The notes under the pieces were generated by a model. The model did no database searches, was not told where the DNA came from, and saw only the letters and a list, made by a program, of their open reading frames with translations. Shown here piece after piece: positions 33,418 through 42,831 of a stretch of 64,000 nt of DNA (position 1 is the stretch's first letter; every line of letters begins with the position of its first letter). Source of the DNA: RGIG1995 sp045652425. GTDB lineage: Bacteria; Bacillota; Clostridia; Oscillospirales; CAG-272. Both the position numbers and the translations under genes were made by a program. The stretch lies in assembly GCA_045652425.1 (NCBI GenBank), contig JAZRUG010000013.1, positions 44,913 to 108,912 on the forward strand. Direction: 5' to 3'.

Positions 33418-33446
33418 TTGCAATTAAAAAAAAAGTGTGATAAAAT
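33418..33446 (+). promoter_or_regulatory. Promoter of the amino-acid dehydrogenase gene
   Basis: TTGCAA at 33418-33423 and TAAAAT at 33441-33446 with 17 bases between, in an A-rich upstream region. It leaves a leader of about 118 bases in which I see only a weak hairpin, CCATA/TATGG. Confidence 0.55.
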
Positions 33447-33570
33447 ATTCCCATATTTTTTGTATGGAAGAAAAAGGTGTTACTTAAAAGGCTTTATTTG
33501 ACGTTTAATTAGTCTCGATTTTTCCATGCCTTTGATATGTTTATTCTAATTTTTTTAAGAGGTGATTCCT

Positions 33571-34608
33571 TTGAAACTCATGGAAACCATGGTTGAACGC
33601 GGACATGAAAAAGTTTTGTTCGTAAACAATGAAAAAGCAGGCCTTCAGGCAATTATTGCAGTACATAATACAGTTAGAGGCCCTGCCATCGGCGGCTGCC
33701 GTCTCTACCCCTACGCATCAAGCGACGATGCTCTCTTTGACGTTCTCCGTCTCTCTCGCGGTATGTCTCACAAGAATGCTGCTGCAGGTCTTGACTTCGG
33801 CGGCGGTAAGGGTGTTATTATTGCTGACCCCTCACAGAAAACAGAAGCTATGTTTGAAGCTTTCGCTGAAGCTGTAAACGCTCTCGGCGGCTGCTACATC
33901 ACAGCTGAAGACGTTAACACAGACTGTAACGACGCTCTCATTATGGCAAGAAAGACCAAACACATCTGCGGTCTTCCCCATATCAGCGGCGACCCCTCTC
34001 CCTATACCTCTATCGGTACATGGCAGGGTATTAAAGCTACTGCAAAAGTAGTATTCGGCACAGATAACCTCAACGGTATGAAGATTGCCGTTCAGGGTAT
34101 CGGTAAGGTTGGTTTCGACCTCTGCCACCACCTCGCTAAAGAAGGTGCAAAACTCTACGTTTCTAACCGTAACAATATGGCGCCCCTCGAAGAACTCCGC
34201 GATAAGTTCGGCGCTGAAATCGTTCCCGCAGACAAGATTCTTTCTCAGGAATGTGATATTCTCGCTCCCTGTGCTATGGGTGCTATCGTTAACCCCGATA
34301 CTATCCCTAACTTCAACTGTAAGGCAATCGCAGGTGCGGCTAACAACGTTATCCTCGACCTCGCTTCCGGTGAAGCTCTCAAAGCTAGAGGTATCGCTTA
34401 CGCTCCTGACTTCATCATCAACGCTGGTGGCGTAATCAACGCTGCAGGCGAAGCTGCAGGCAACTACAATGAAGAGGAAGTTCTCAAGAAGGTATACAAC
34501 ATCTACAACACTGTTGAACGTATTCTTACTGAATCCAAGTCTACAGGTATTCCTGAAGGCGTTATCGCTGAACAGTTTGCTGAAGACTGCATCTGGGGCA
34601 GAAATTAA
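33571..34608 (+). CDS. Leucine/branched-chain-type amino-acid dehydrogenase
   Basis: A 345-residue Glu/Leu/Phe/Val dehydrogenase. It fits leucine dehydrogenases closely: K68 (MSHKNA) and K80 (GGGKGV) fall at the positions used in Bacillus leucine dehydrogenase, and GIGKVG is the NAD loop. It reversibly deaminates branched-chain amino acids with NAD. The start is taken as TTG 33571, six bases after AGAGGTG, giving MKLMETMVERGHEKV, which matches family N-termini; a GTG at 33562 lies inside the ribosome site. Codon bias indicates strong expression. A family B module starts right at its stop codon. Confidence 0.9.
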   Translation: MKLMETMVERGHEKVLFVNNEKAGLQAIIAVHNTVRGPAIGGCRLYPYASSDDALFDVLRLSRGMSHKNAAAGLDFGGGKGVIIADPSQKTEAMFEAFAEAVNALGGCYITAEDVNTDCNDALIMARKTKHICGLPHISGDPSPYTSIGTWQGIKATAKVVFGTDNLNGMKIAVQGIGKVGFDLCHHLAKEGAKLYVSNRNNMAPLEELRDKFGAEIVPADKILSQECDILAPCAMGAIVNPDTIPNFNCKAIAGAANNVILDLASGEALKARGIAYAPDFIINAGGVINAAGEAAGNYNEEEVLKKVYNIYNTVERILTESKSTGIPEGVIAEQFAEDCIWGRN

Positions 34609-34694
34609 CCTACTTTCTTTTAAGGAAAGAAAGTAGGCAAAGAAACCTTGATTCTCTGGTCTGTGCTACTTTTATTGGTAGTACAGACCTTTTT
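34609..34694 (+). repeat. Two-hairpin end module (family B) after the dehydrogenase
   Basis: The TAA at 34606-34608 is followed at once by CCTACTTTCTTTT and its complement (34609-34637), GCAAAGAAACCTTGATT, then GGTCTGTGCTAC with GTAGTACAGACC (34658-34689) and TTTTTC. This is the cleanest copy and by design a strong terminator. Confidence 0.85.
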
Positions 34695-34722
34695 CTTATC
34701 ACGTGTTATCATATTAATTAAA

Positions 34723-34750
34723 TTGACTTTATTTTATTTATGTATATAAT
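34723..34750 (+). promoter_or_regulatory. Promoter of the M20 peptidase gene
   Basis: TTGACT at 34723-34728 and TATAAT at 34745-34750, 16 bases apart, about 37 bases before the ATG. Confidence 0.6.
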
Positions 34751-34787
34751 ATAGTTATGGATAAACTTACATAGCAAGGAGATATAT

Positions 34788-36170
34788 ATGAAATTTAATT
34801 GCTCAACTGTCATTGATGAAATTCAAGATAAATTGATTGAAGTTTCAAACTTTTTGTGGGACAACCCCGAAACGGCATTTTCCGAAACAAAATCCGCCGC
34901 GCGTATCTGCCAAGACCTTCGCGAAGAAGGCTTCAATGTAAAAGAAGGTATTGCTAATATTGCCACCGCATTTTCGGGAACATTCGGTCAGGGTAAGCCC
35001 GTTATAGCATTTCTCGGTGAATATGATGCATTAGCAGGACTCTATCAAGAAGCCGAAAAGTCAGAAAAAACATCCGGCGTCTGCGGAGCAGGACACGGCT
35101 GCGGACACAATCTTCTTGGTGCGGGTTCTCTCGGTGCAGCAATTGCGGTAAAACGCTATCTTGAACAAACAAAGAGCAACGGTACTGTCATATATTTTGG
35201 CTGTCCCGGTGAAGAAGGCGGCTCAGGTAAAGCATTTATGGCTCGCGACGGCGCATTCGACGGTGTGGATATAGCTTTCACTTGGCATCCCCAATCAGTC
35301 AACAAAGTTAATACAAATAATAACCTTGCAAACTGCCAGATATTATATAAATTCGACGGCATTTCCTCTCACGCAGGTACACAGCCCCACTTGGGAAGAA
35401 GCGCCCTTGATGCGTTGGAGCTTATGAACGTAGGCGTAAATTTCCTTCGTGAGCATATGCCCCAAACCGCGCGTATTCACTACGCTATTACAAACACAGG
35501 CGGTTTCTCGCCCAATGTCGTTCAAAGCCACGCGGAAGTTCTGTATCTCATTAGAAGCGCCAACCTCTCCGAACTTGAAGAGCTCAAAGAAAGAGTAAAC
35601 GATATCGCTGATGGTGCGGCTCTTATGACCGGCACAAAAGTTACTAAAGACTTCGTAAAAGCTTGTTCTAACTCGGTTATAAACCATACTCTCGTTAAAG
35701 TCCTCTACGAAAAAATGCTCGAAATCGGTGCCCCTGTTCCCACAGATGAGGAAATCGCCTTCGCTTCTGATTTCTCACGCAAAGCACTTTCAGAATATAA
35801 AGCATCAAATCCCGAACACCCTATTCGTTATGATATTGAAGTATACAACGGTCAAAACGTACAAAGCTTCGGCTCGTCAGACGTCGGTGACGTTAGCTGG
35901 GTATGCCCCACCGCCCAAATCATGGCCGCAACCTATCCCGTAGGTACTCCCGGTCATTCTTGGCAAAAGACCTCTCTCGGTAAATCTTCTACAGCTAACA
36001 AATCTATGCTCTTTACCGCTAAAGTTCTTGCGGCCGCCGCTATAGAAGTATTGCAAAATCCCGAATTGGTTGATAAAGCAAAAGCCGAACACAAAAATAT
36101 AGTAGGTCCCGACGGATACAAATGCCCTATTCCTAAAGGTGTCGTCCCCCGCGCTATTAATAACCTTTAA
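34788..36170 (+). CDS. M20-family amidohydrolase, AbgB-like
   Basis: A 460-residue M20 metallopeptidase of the aminobenzoyl-glutamate hydrolase type. GHGCGHNLLG around H103-H107 supplies metal ligands, GCPGEEGG the catalytic glutamate pair, and TWHPQ another ligand; the dimerisation lid domain is inserted after about residue 185. Such enzymes release p-aminobenzoate and glutamate or cleave other N-acyl amino acids. AAGGAG precedes the ATG. No transporter (AbgT) is nearby, so substrate is open. A composite repeat follows its stop codon at once. Confidence 0.88.
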   Translation: MKFNCSTVIDEIQDKLIEVSNFLWDNPETAFSETKSAARICQDLREEGFNVKEGIANIATAFSGTFGQGKPVIAFLGEYDALAGLYQEAEKSEKTSGVCGAGHGCGHNLLGAGSLGAAIAVKRYLEQTKSNGTVIYFGCPGEEGGSGKAFMARDGAFDGVDIAFTWHPQSVNKVNTNNNLANCQILYKFDGISSHAGTQPHLGRSALDALELMNVGVNFLREHMPQTARIHYAITNTGGFSPNVVQSHAEVLYLIRSANLSELEELKERVNDIADGAALMTGTKVTKDFVKACSNSVINHTLVKVLYEKMLEIGAPVPTDEEIAFASDFSRKALSEYKASNPEHPIRYDIEVYNGQNVQSFGSSDVGDVSWVCPTAQIMAATYPVGTPGHSWQKTSLGKSSTANKSMLFTAKVLAAAAIEVLQNPELVDKAKAEHKNIVGPDGYKCPIPKGVVPRAINNL

Positions 36171-36329
36171 CCTACTTTCTTTAAGAAAGAAAGTAGGCAA
36201 AGAACCTTGAATCTCTTGGTCTGTGCCACTTAATACTGTTTGTGCAAACTTGTAATCCAATATTCCACTCCCCTTATTAAAGTTTTTGGTGGAGTCAAGA
36301 GGCGCTTTTTTCAAAAAGCGGCCTTTTGT
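36171..36329 (+). repeat. Composite palindromic repeat after the M20 gene
   Basis: CCTACTTTCTTTAAGAAAG with its arm (36171-36197) is followed by GCAAAGAACCTTGAATCTC, TTGGTCTGTGCCAC, a spacer, then TTATTAAAGTTTTTGG, GGAGTCAAGAGG and the hairpin GCGCTTTTTTCAAAAAGCG. It has the same parts and order as the minus-strand element at 19501-19615 but a longer spacer. Confidence 0.72.
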
Positions 36330-36395
36330 CAGGGGGTCGGGGCTGAAAGACCTGACTGCCTGTTCCTAATCTCTTATTTTTCCTACAAAAATACT

Positions 36396-36436
36396 AGACT
36401 TCACTGAAACGTTTTACCGTTCTGTCAAGTCTTTTT
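36396..36436. terminator. Terminator after uvrA, duplicated at 45638
   Basis: AGACTTCACTG and CAAGTCT form the stem around an AAACGTTTTA-containing loop, lying between the convergent M20 and uvrA genes. On the minus strand it reads AAGACTTGAC...TAAAACGTTTCAGTGAAGTCT, nearly the same as the hairpin at 45638-45678. Confidence 0.65.
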
Positions 36437-36438
36437 AT

Positions 36439-39267
36439 TTATTTTAATACTTTCTTCAGATATATACCCGTATAAGATTTCTTATTCTTTGCCACCTCTT
36501 CGGGTGTACCTGTCGCGATTATCTCGCCGCCCTTGTCGCCGCCTTCGGGCCCGAGATCAATAATATAATCCGCTACCTTAATAACGTCAAGGTTATGTTC
36601 AATAACAATAACGGTATTTCCCTCGTCAACCAAGCGGTTCAATATCGTTATAAGCCTATCCACGTCTGCAGTATGAAGTCCCGTCGTCGGCTCATCAAGT
36701 ATATACACCGTCTTACCGGTACTGCGCTTCGCAAGTTCCGTCGCAAGTTTAACTCTCTGCGCTTCACCGCCCGACAAAGTTGTCGAGGATTGACCTATCT
36801 TTATATAACCAAGCCCTACGTCAAACAACACCTGCAGTTTATTCTTTATCTTCGGTATGCCGTTAAAGAATTCAACGCCCTCTTCTACAGTCATATCAAG
36901 TACGTCAAAAATATTCTTACCCTTATATTTAACCTCAAGCGTATCTCTGTTATATCTCTTTCCGTGACATACATCGCAAGTTACGTAAACGTCGGGAAGA
37001 AAATGCATCTCTATCTTCTTAACGCCATCGCCCTCGCAGGCTTCACAACGACCGCCCTTTACGTTAAATGAGAACCTTCCCGCGCTGTATCCTCTTTGCT
37101 TCGCATCCGGTGTCTTCGCAAAAAGCTCACGTATATCTCCAAAAAGTCCCGTATAAGTCGCCGGATTCGAGCGAGGCGTTCTGCCTATCGGACTTTGGTC
37201 AATCGCTATAACCTTATCAAGATGCTCAAGCCCCTCTATCGACTTATATTTACCGGGATAGGTAATCGCTCTGTTTAGTTCTCTTGCAAGTACCTGATGC
37301 AAAATACCGTTTACAAGCGACGATTTACCCGAACCGGACACACCGGTAACGCAGTTAAGAGTACCAAGCGGAAACTCAACGTCAATATTCTTCAAATTAT
37401 GCTCTTCTGCGCCCTTAATAACAATCGAATGTCCGTTCCCCTTACGTCTGGTTTTAGGAACGGCAATTTTCTTTCTGCCGGAGAGATAGTCGCCCGTTAT
37501 TGAGTTCTCATTCTTCATAATCTCTTCGGGGGTACCCTGAGCAACTATAGTACCGCCGTGTATTCCGGCACCCGGACCTATATCAACTATATAATCCGAT
37601 TCGAGCATAGTTTCCTCGTCATGTTCAACAACGATAAGGCTATTACCCGTATCTCTGAATCGTTTCAGCGTATCAATAAGCTTATGGTTATCTCTTTGGT
37701 GCAACCCAATACTCGGCTCGTCAAGCACGTACATAACACCCATAAGCGAGGAACCTATCTGGGTTGCAAGTCTTATTCTCTGCGCCTCACCGCCCGACAG
37801 CGTACCCGCTTTTCTTGTCAACGTAAGATAATCAAGACCAACGTTTTCGAGAAATCCCAAACGCGATTTTATCTCTTTTACTATCTCACGCGCAATGCTG
37901 TACTCCATATCTGTAAATGTAAGTCCGTTTACAAACTGCAATGCCTTTGATACTGACATAGCGCAAAATTCGTGAATATTCTTTCCGCCAACAGTTACTG
38001 CCAACGCTTCGGGTTTTAGGCGTTTACCGTTACACTTGGGGCAAAGGGTATTCTCTATAAACTGCTCATAATAATCAGACTGCGTCATATCGTATCTTTG
38101 CTGTACCATCTTAAGCAGTCCTTCAAACTTAACGGTTGTCCACCTTGCAACTCCCGCAAATGAACGTCTGACTTCATATATTTCACCGTCGCCGTGAATG
38201 AGCACTTCATACGCCTTTTTCGAATAGTCTTTAATAGGTGTATCAAGTGTAAAGCCGTATTTTGCACCAACCATCTCAAACAATGGACCGTTCCACGAAT
38301 CCTCTTCAAGAGTTTTAAAGCCGTTGCACATAATAGCTCCGCCTTTGAGCGACAAGCTTTTGTCGGGAATAAGCTTCTCTGCCGACATACTTCTCATTTC
38401 ACCTAAACCCGCGCACTCCTCGCACGCGCCTGCAGGGTTATTAAATGAAAACATAGGTGGCGCCATTTCTCCCATGCTTATATTATGTTCATCACAGGCA
38501 TAGTTGGTTGAATATGAAAAATCCTCATCTTCCTTGCCGTCTCTTCCGAGTACAGTTATAACAAGGTTACCGCCTGCAAGGTCGAGGGCTGTTTCAACAG
38601 AATCGCTCAATCTTACTCGGATATCCTCACGCATAACAAGACGGTCTATAACTATATCAATACTATGCTTTATATTCTTTTCAAGCTTTATTTCTTCGTT
38701 TAAATCATAAATATATCCGTCAACCCTTACACGCACGTAACCGTTCTTTCTTGCCGAATCAAAAGTTTTTTCGTGCATACCCTTTTTCGCCTTTACAACG
38801 GGGGCTAAAACCATAAACCTCGTCCCCTCGTCAAAGCTCATTATGCTATCGAGTATCTGGTCAACCGTTTGCTGTCTTATTTCTTTACCGCAGATTGGGC
38901 AATGCGGAATTCCTACTCTTGCATACAAAAGACGGAGATAGTCGTATATTTCGGTTACCGTTCCAACAGTAGAACGGGGGTTTTTTGATGTCGTCTTCTG
39001 GTCGATGGATATCGACGGAGAAAGCCCCTCTATAGAATCTATATCGGGCTTGTCAAGCTGCCCCAAAAACATACGCGCATAAGAAGACAGCGACTCCACA
39101 AACCGTCTGTGTCCCTCGGCGTAAATCGTATCAAAAGCAAGGCTCGACTTACCCGAACCCGATAGTCCCGTGAATACAACGAACTTATCTCTCGGTATAG
39201 TCAGATCTATATTTTTCAGGTTATTTACCCTGACACCTTTTACCGTCAATTTTCTTTCTTCTGCCAT
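36439..39267 (-). CDS. uvrA: Excinuclease ABC subunit A
   Basis: A 942-residue UvrA. The first Walker A is GLSGSGKSS at 34-42; the second is GVSGSGKSS in the C-terminal half; two LSGGEAQR signatures and Walker B sequences complete the ATPase pair. Cysteine pairs CPICGKE, CEECAGLGE, and CEACEGDG...CDVCHG form zinc sites. It loads UvrB on damaged DNA in nucleotide excision repair. The start ATG 39267 has GAAAGGA at good distance; a TTG at 39285 overlapping the uvrB stop would add six residues. It is the second gene of uvrBA. Confidence 0.97.
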   Translation of the reverse strand: MAEERKLTVKGVRVNNLKNIDLTIPRDKFVVFTGLSGSGKSSLAFDTIYAEGHRRFVESLSSYARMFLGQLDKPDIDSIEGLSPSISIDQKTTSKNPRSTVGTVTEIYDYLRLLYARVGIPHCPICGKEIRQQTVDQILDSIMSFDEGTRFMVLAPVVKAKKGMHEKTFDSARKNGYVRVRVDGYIYDLNEEIKLEKNIKHSIDIVIDRLVMREDIRVRLSDSVETALDLAGGNLVITVLGRDGKEDEDFSYSTNYACDEHNISMGEMAPPMFSFNNPAGACEECAGLGEMRSMSAEKLIPDKSLSLKGGAIMCNGFKTLEEDSWNGPLFEMVGAKYGFTLDTPIKDYSKKAYEVLIHGDGEIYEVRRSFAGVARWTTVKFEGLLKMVQQRYDMTQSDYYEQFIENTLCPKCNGKRLKPEALAVTVGGKNIHEFCAMSVSKALQFVNGLTFTDMEYSIAREIVKEIKSRLGFLENVGLDYLTLTRKAGTLSGGEAQRIRLATQIGSSLMGVMYVLDEPSIGLHQRDNHKLIDTLKRFRDTGNSLIVVEHDEETMLESDYIVDIGPGAGIHGGTIVAQGTPEEIMKNENSITGDYLSGRKKIAVPKTRRKGNGHSIVIKGAEEHNLKNIDVEFPLGTLNCVTGVSGSGKSSLVNGILHQVLARELNRAITYPGKYKSIEGLEHLDKVIAIDQSPIGRTPRSNPATYTGLFGDIRELFAKTPDAKQRGYSAGRFSFNVKGGRCEACEGDGVKKIEMHFLPDVYVTCDVCHGKRYNRDTLEVKYKGKNIFDVLDMTVEEGVEFFNGIPKIKNKLQVLFDVGLGYIKIGQSSTTLSGGEAQRVKLATELAKRSTGKTVYILDEPTTGLHTADVDRLITILNRLVDEGNTVIVIEHNLDVIKVADYIIDLGPEGGDKGGEIIATGTPEEVAKNKKSYTGIYLKKVLK

Positions 39268-39281
39268 TATATTTCCTTTCG

Positions 39282-41264
39282 TCAATTATTTGACGTCTTA
39301 TTTTCTTTCTGCATACCTACAATAAGATCTCGCAAATATGCCGCGCGTTCAAAATCAAGCTTCTTCGCGCACTCTTTCATCTCACGGGTAAGCTCTTCAA
39401 TAGCCTTATCTCTATCTTTCTTTGACAGTTTCTTTTTCTTAACACCCTTACCGTCGTCGTCTTTCATTCCAATTTCTATAACGTCAAGTACCTTTTTCTT
39501 AATCGTCTGCGGAACGATACCATGTTTTTCGTTATATTCAAGCTGTATCTTTCTTCTCTTTTCGGTTTCGTCAAGCGCCGCGCGCATTGAACGAGTTATC
39601 TCATCGGCATACATAATAACCTTACCGTTAGCATTACGAGCCGCTCTGCCTATTGTCTGTATCAGCGATGTTTCCGAACGTAAGAAACCTTCTTTATCTG
39701 CATCAAGTATTGCCACGAGCGAAACTTCAGGTATATCAAGCCCCTCACGAAGTAAGTTTATTCCCACAAGCACGTCAAATACACCCATTCTCAAATCGCG
39801 TACTATCTCCATACGCTCTATCGTTTCAACGTTATGGTGTATATACTTAACCTTTATCTTGTTTGCGGACAAATATTCGGTTAAGTCCTCTGCCATTTTT
39901 TTCGTCAAGGTCGTAACAAGCACCCTATCGCCTTTTTCAGCGCGTTCTCTTATTTCACCCATAAGGTCGTCAACCTGTCCCTTTATAGGTCTTACCTCTA
40001 CAACGGGATCAACAAGTCCCGTCGGTCTTATAAGCTGTTCGACAATATTTTCCGACCGTTCTCTTTCATAATCTGCTGGGGTAGCAGAAACATAAATAAC
40101 CTTGTCGAGCTTACTTTCAAATTCATCAAAAAACAAAGGTCTATTATCAAACGCAGAAGGCAAACGGAAACCGAAATCAACGAGGTTCTGTTTTCTCGCC
40201 CTATCTCCGCCGCTCATTCCTCTTACTTGCGGCAAGGTTACGTGCGACTCGTCAACAAACAACAAATAGTCTTTCGGGAAATAGTCAAGCAAAGTAAAAG
40301 GTGTCGAACCGGGTTCTCTTCCCGAAAGCACTCGAGAATAGTTTTCAACGCCGTGGCAAAAACCTATTTCACGCAACATTTCAAGGTCATACCGCGTTCT
40401 TTCCTCTATTCTCTGCGCTTCGATAAGCTTTCCTTCGTTACGGAAATATTCGCCTCTTTCAATCATTTCCTGCTCAATTTCACCTAAAGCCGCTTCTCGT
40501 CTTTCGGGCGTCATAGCATAGTGCGATGCGGGGAATATCGAAACGTAACTCATTCTGCGCAAAAGCTCACCTGTAACGACGTTTATCTCCGATATTCTGT
40601 CTATCTCGTCATCAAAAAACTCAACTCTGATAGCCTTGTCGCTCGAAGACGAGGGGAATATTTCAAGCACGTCGCCTCTTACGCGAAACTTGTTTCTGAC
40701 AAAGTTTATATCGTTTCTGTCGTAATTCATCTCAATCAATGCGGAAATAACTTTGTTTCGGTCTGCAACCATTCCCGGTCTTAATCCGAGAACCATTTTT
40801 TGATATTCCGACGGATCGCCGAGTGAATAAATGCAAGATACGCTTGAAACTATGATTACGTCGTTTCGCTCAAAAAGAGATGAGGTCGCGCTGTGTCGCA
40901 GTTTGTCTATCTCATCATTTACAAGTGCATCTTTTTCTATATACAAATCTCTGCCCGGTATATATGCCTCAGGCTTGTAATAGTCGTAATAGGAAACGAA
41001 AAACTCAACCGCATTATCAGGGAACAATTCGCGAAATTCAGAGCATAATTGCGCGGCAAGAGTCTTATTGTGAGCAAGAACCAACGTCGGCTTGTTTACT
41101 TTTGCAATAATATTCGCCATAGTAAAAGTTTTACCCGAACCCGTTACACCAAGCAATGTCTGTTTTTTCATACCGTTTCTTATACCCGAAACAAGCTTGT
41201 CTATTGCCTCAGGCTGGTCGCCTGTCGGCTTATAATTTGATTTTAAAATAAACTTATCCGACAC
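39282..41264 (-). CDS. uvrB: Excinuclease ABC subunit B
   Basis: A 660-residue UvrB helicase-like protein. Walker A GVTGSGKT at 39-46, the damage-probing hairpin YYDYYKPEAYIP near residue 100, DESH box, QTIGRAARN motif VI, and the C-terminal UVR motif (KECAKKLDFERAAYLRDLI) that contacts UvrC. The start is GTG 41264 with GGAAGGAG upstream. No convincing SOS box was seen by eye in the upstream 170 bases, which are very AT-rich. Confidence 0.97.
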   Translation of the reverse strand: MSDKFILKSNYKPTGDQPEAIDKLVSGIRNGMKKQTLLGVTGSGKTFTMANIIAKVNKPTLVLAHNKTLAAQLCSEFRELFPDNAVEFFVSYYDYYKPEAYIPGRDLYIEKDALVNDEIDKLRHSATSSLFERNDVIIVSSVSCIYSLGDPSEYQKMVLGLRPGMVADRNKVISALIEMNYDRNDINFVRNKFRVRGDVLEIFPSSSSDKAIRVEFFDDEIDRISEINVVTGELLRRMSYVSIFPASHYAMTPERREAALGEIEQEMIERGEYFRNEGKLIEAQRIEERTRYDLEMLREIGFCHGVENYSRVLSGREPGSTPFTLLDYFPKDYLLFVDESHVTLPQVRGMSGGDRARKQNLVDFGFRLPSAFDNRPLFFDEFESKLDKVIYVSATPADYERERSENIVEQLIRPTGLVDPVVEVRPIKGQVDDLMGEIRERAEKGDRVLVTTLTKKMAEDLTEYLSANKIKVKYIHHNVETIERMEIVRDLRMGVFDVLVGINLLREGLDIPEVSLVAILDADKEGFLRSETSLIQTIGRAARNANGKVIMYADEITRSMRAALDETEKRRKIQLEYNEKHGIVPQTIKKKVLDVIEIGMKDDDGKGVKKKKLSKKDRDKAIEELTREMKECAKKLDFERAAYLRDLIVGMQKENKTSNN

Positions 41265-41438
41265 GTTCTCACTCCTTCCACTAAACGTATTATTTTAAAA
41301 TACCGTTTTATTATACTTTATTATAATAAAATTTCTCCCCCCAAAAAACAATTACACGAATTGGTGATGCATTTTTCTTTAATATATCCCAATACATTTT
41401 TGCAAACAACCAAATCCGTGCAACGTCTTTTCATTCCG

Positions 41439-42713
41439 TTAAATAACCACAACCGACACGCCGTCGGGAATTGCCGTTATTGTTACGTCCTTCTTATCTA
41501 ACATAGATTTTGCCATATCCACCGCTTCTTCCAACGATTTTGCGGGAATCATATGCATATCTTCAATAATATTTGCATCCATTTCCGATACGTAAATAAC
41601 CTTGGCTCTCTTTAAAATTCTAAGAAGAATTTGAGTCATCCATTGGTCAGACAATGTTTCATTTCTTGAACGCAAAAGAATATTCTTTATTGTTTTATCA
41701 ATATCCTTTTCCTCGGCAAGCTGACGGTAAAAATGGTCTCCGCCGATACCGTCGTTGGATAAAGCAAGCATTATAATAACGCCGCCCTCTTTAACGGTTG
41801 CTTCTGCCGCAGTCATACCCTTTACCGCTTGATATACGTTCTGGTCAAGCGGATAACCTCCGTTTGTAGATATAACTATATCTGCCGGTACTGCCTTTAC
41901 GGCGCAGAGAGAAGCTATAAAATCAGTTCCCTTTTTGTGCGCCTCCTCCAAATCACCGGCAACGGCAAATATAGGCTCTTTTTCAGCGTTTAAAACAACG
42001 TTAACTATAAATGTGAGCTTTGCTTGTCGAGCCGCCCAAATCATATCATTATGTATTGGGTTATTCTCTAATATTCCCGTTCTTGCATTTTTATCGGCAA
42101 TAAACTCGGAGCAATGGTTTGCAAGAACTGTCGTTCTGCCCGCTATCCCCGGCAATACGCTCTTTCTGCCGCCCGAAAAGCCCGCAAAGAAGTGAGGCTC
42201 TATAAACCCTTCCGCTACAAGCAAATCTGCTTCCAATGCAATCTTGTTGATCTCGCACTGTCCGCCCGAGGGCAAAACGCCTATGTTTACCAACATTTCT
42301 TTTTCATCACAATCGTGAACGTATATCTTTTCATTATTAACTATTTCTTCGCCGAACTTATTTATAAGCTCTTGCTTAGTAGTTTCTCTATGGCAGCCCG
42401 TTGCAATAAGAATGGTTATATCTGCATCGGGGTTACCTTTTCTTATCTCTTCAAGCATCTGAGGAATTATAACCTTGCTCGGTACAGGTCTTGTGTGGTC
42501 GCTTGCAATAATTACAATATTCTTTTTATCCCGGCTTAGTTCCGAAAGTTTTTTACTTGCTACGGGAGCTTCCAATGCTCTTTTCACAAGCTCATATCCG
42601 TCAGCCGCAGGAACGTATTCTTCTATAGAAGAAGTAAGAACTCCCACAAGTTCTTTTTCATCAAATTCATACTCTAAATGTGTTTGTCCATACGGAAAAA
42701 GCAATTTCTTCAT
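41439..42713 (-). CDS. LarA-like lactate racemase family protein
   Basis: A 424-residue LarA-family protein: DHTRPVP, ATGCHRETT, HFFAGFSGGRKSVLPG (histidine and the lysine that bonds the nickel-pincer cofactor) and NHCSEF match LarA. LarA racemises lactate or related 2-hydroxy acids. The cofactor-making genes larB, larC and larE are not in the window, so it must use genes elsewhere. AAGGAG precedes the ATG and it has its own promoter. Actual hydroxy-acid substrate unknown; many LarA homologues act on substrates other than lactate. Confidence 0.85.
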   Translation of the reverse strand: MKKLLFPYGQTHLEYEFDEKELVGVLTSSIEEYVPAADGYELVKRALEAPVASKKLSELSRDKKNIVIIASDHTRPVPSKVIIPQMLEEIRKGNPDADITILIATGCHRETTKQELINKFGEEIVNNEKIYVHDCDEKEMLVNIGVLPSGGQCEINKIALEADLLVAEGFIEPHFFAGFSGGRKSVLPGIAGRTTVLANHCSEFIADKNARTGILENNPIHNDMIWAARQAKLTFIVNVVLNAEKEPIFAVAGDLEEAHKKGTDFIASLCAVKAVPADIVISTNGGYPLDQNVYQAVKGMTAAEATVKEGGVIIMLALSNDGIGGDHFYRQLAEEKDIDKTIKNILLRSRNETLSDQWMTQILLRILKRAKVIYVSEMDANIIEDMHMIPAKSLEEAVDMAKSMLDKKDVTITAIPDGVSVVVI

Positions 42714-42772
42714 TTAAGTTATCTCCTTTTAGTTAGTATTACCATAACGTAAGCTCTCAAGCTTCATCTTAT

Positions 42773-42801
42773 ATTATACCACATACAGTTTTTAATGTAA
42801 A
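42773..42801 (-). promoter_or_regulatory. Promoter of the LarA-like gene
   Basis: On the minus strand TTTACA (42801-42796), 17 bases, TATAAT (42778-42773). Confidence 0.65.
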
Positions 42802-42831
42802 GATTATTGTATACAAAAGATTTTTCCTATA

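Noticed and set aside
33447..33570. Riboswitch in the 118-base leader of the amino-acid dehydrogenase
   Set aside because: Only a weak 5-base stem is visible and no known aptamer motif could be recognised by eye.
36595..37950. Several plus-strand frames opposite uvrA
   Set aside because: They are shadows of uvrA, which is complete on the minus strand.
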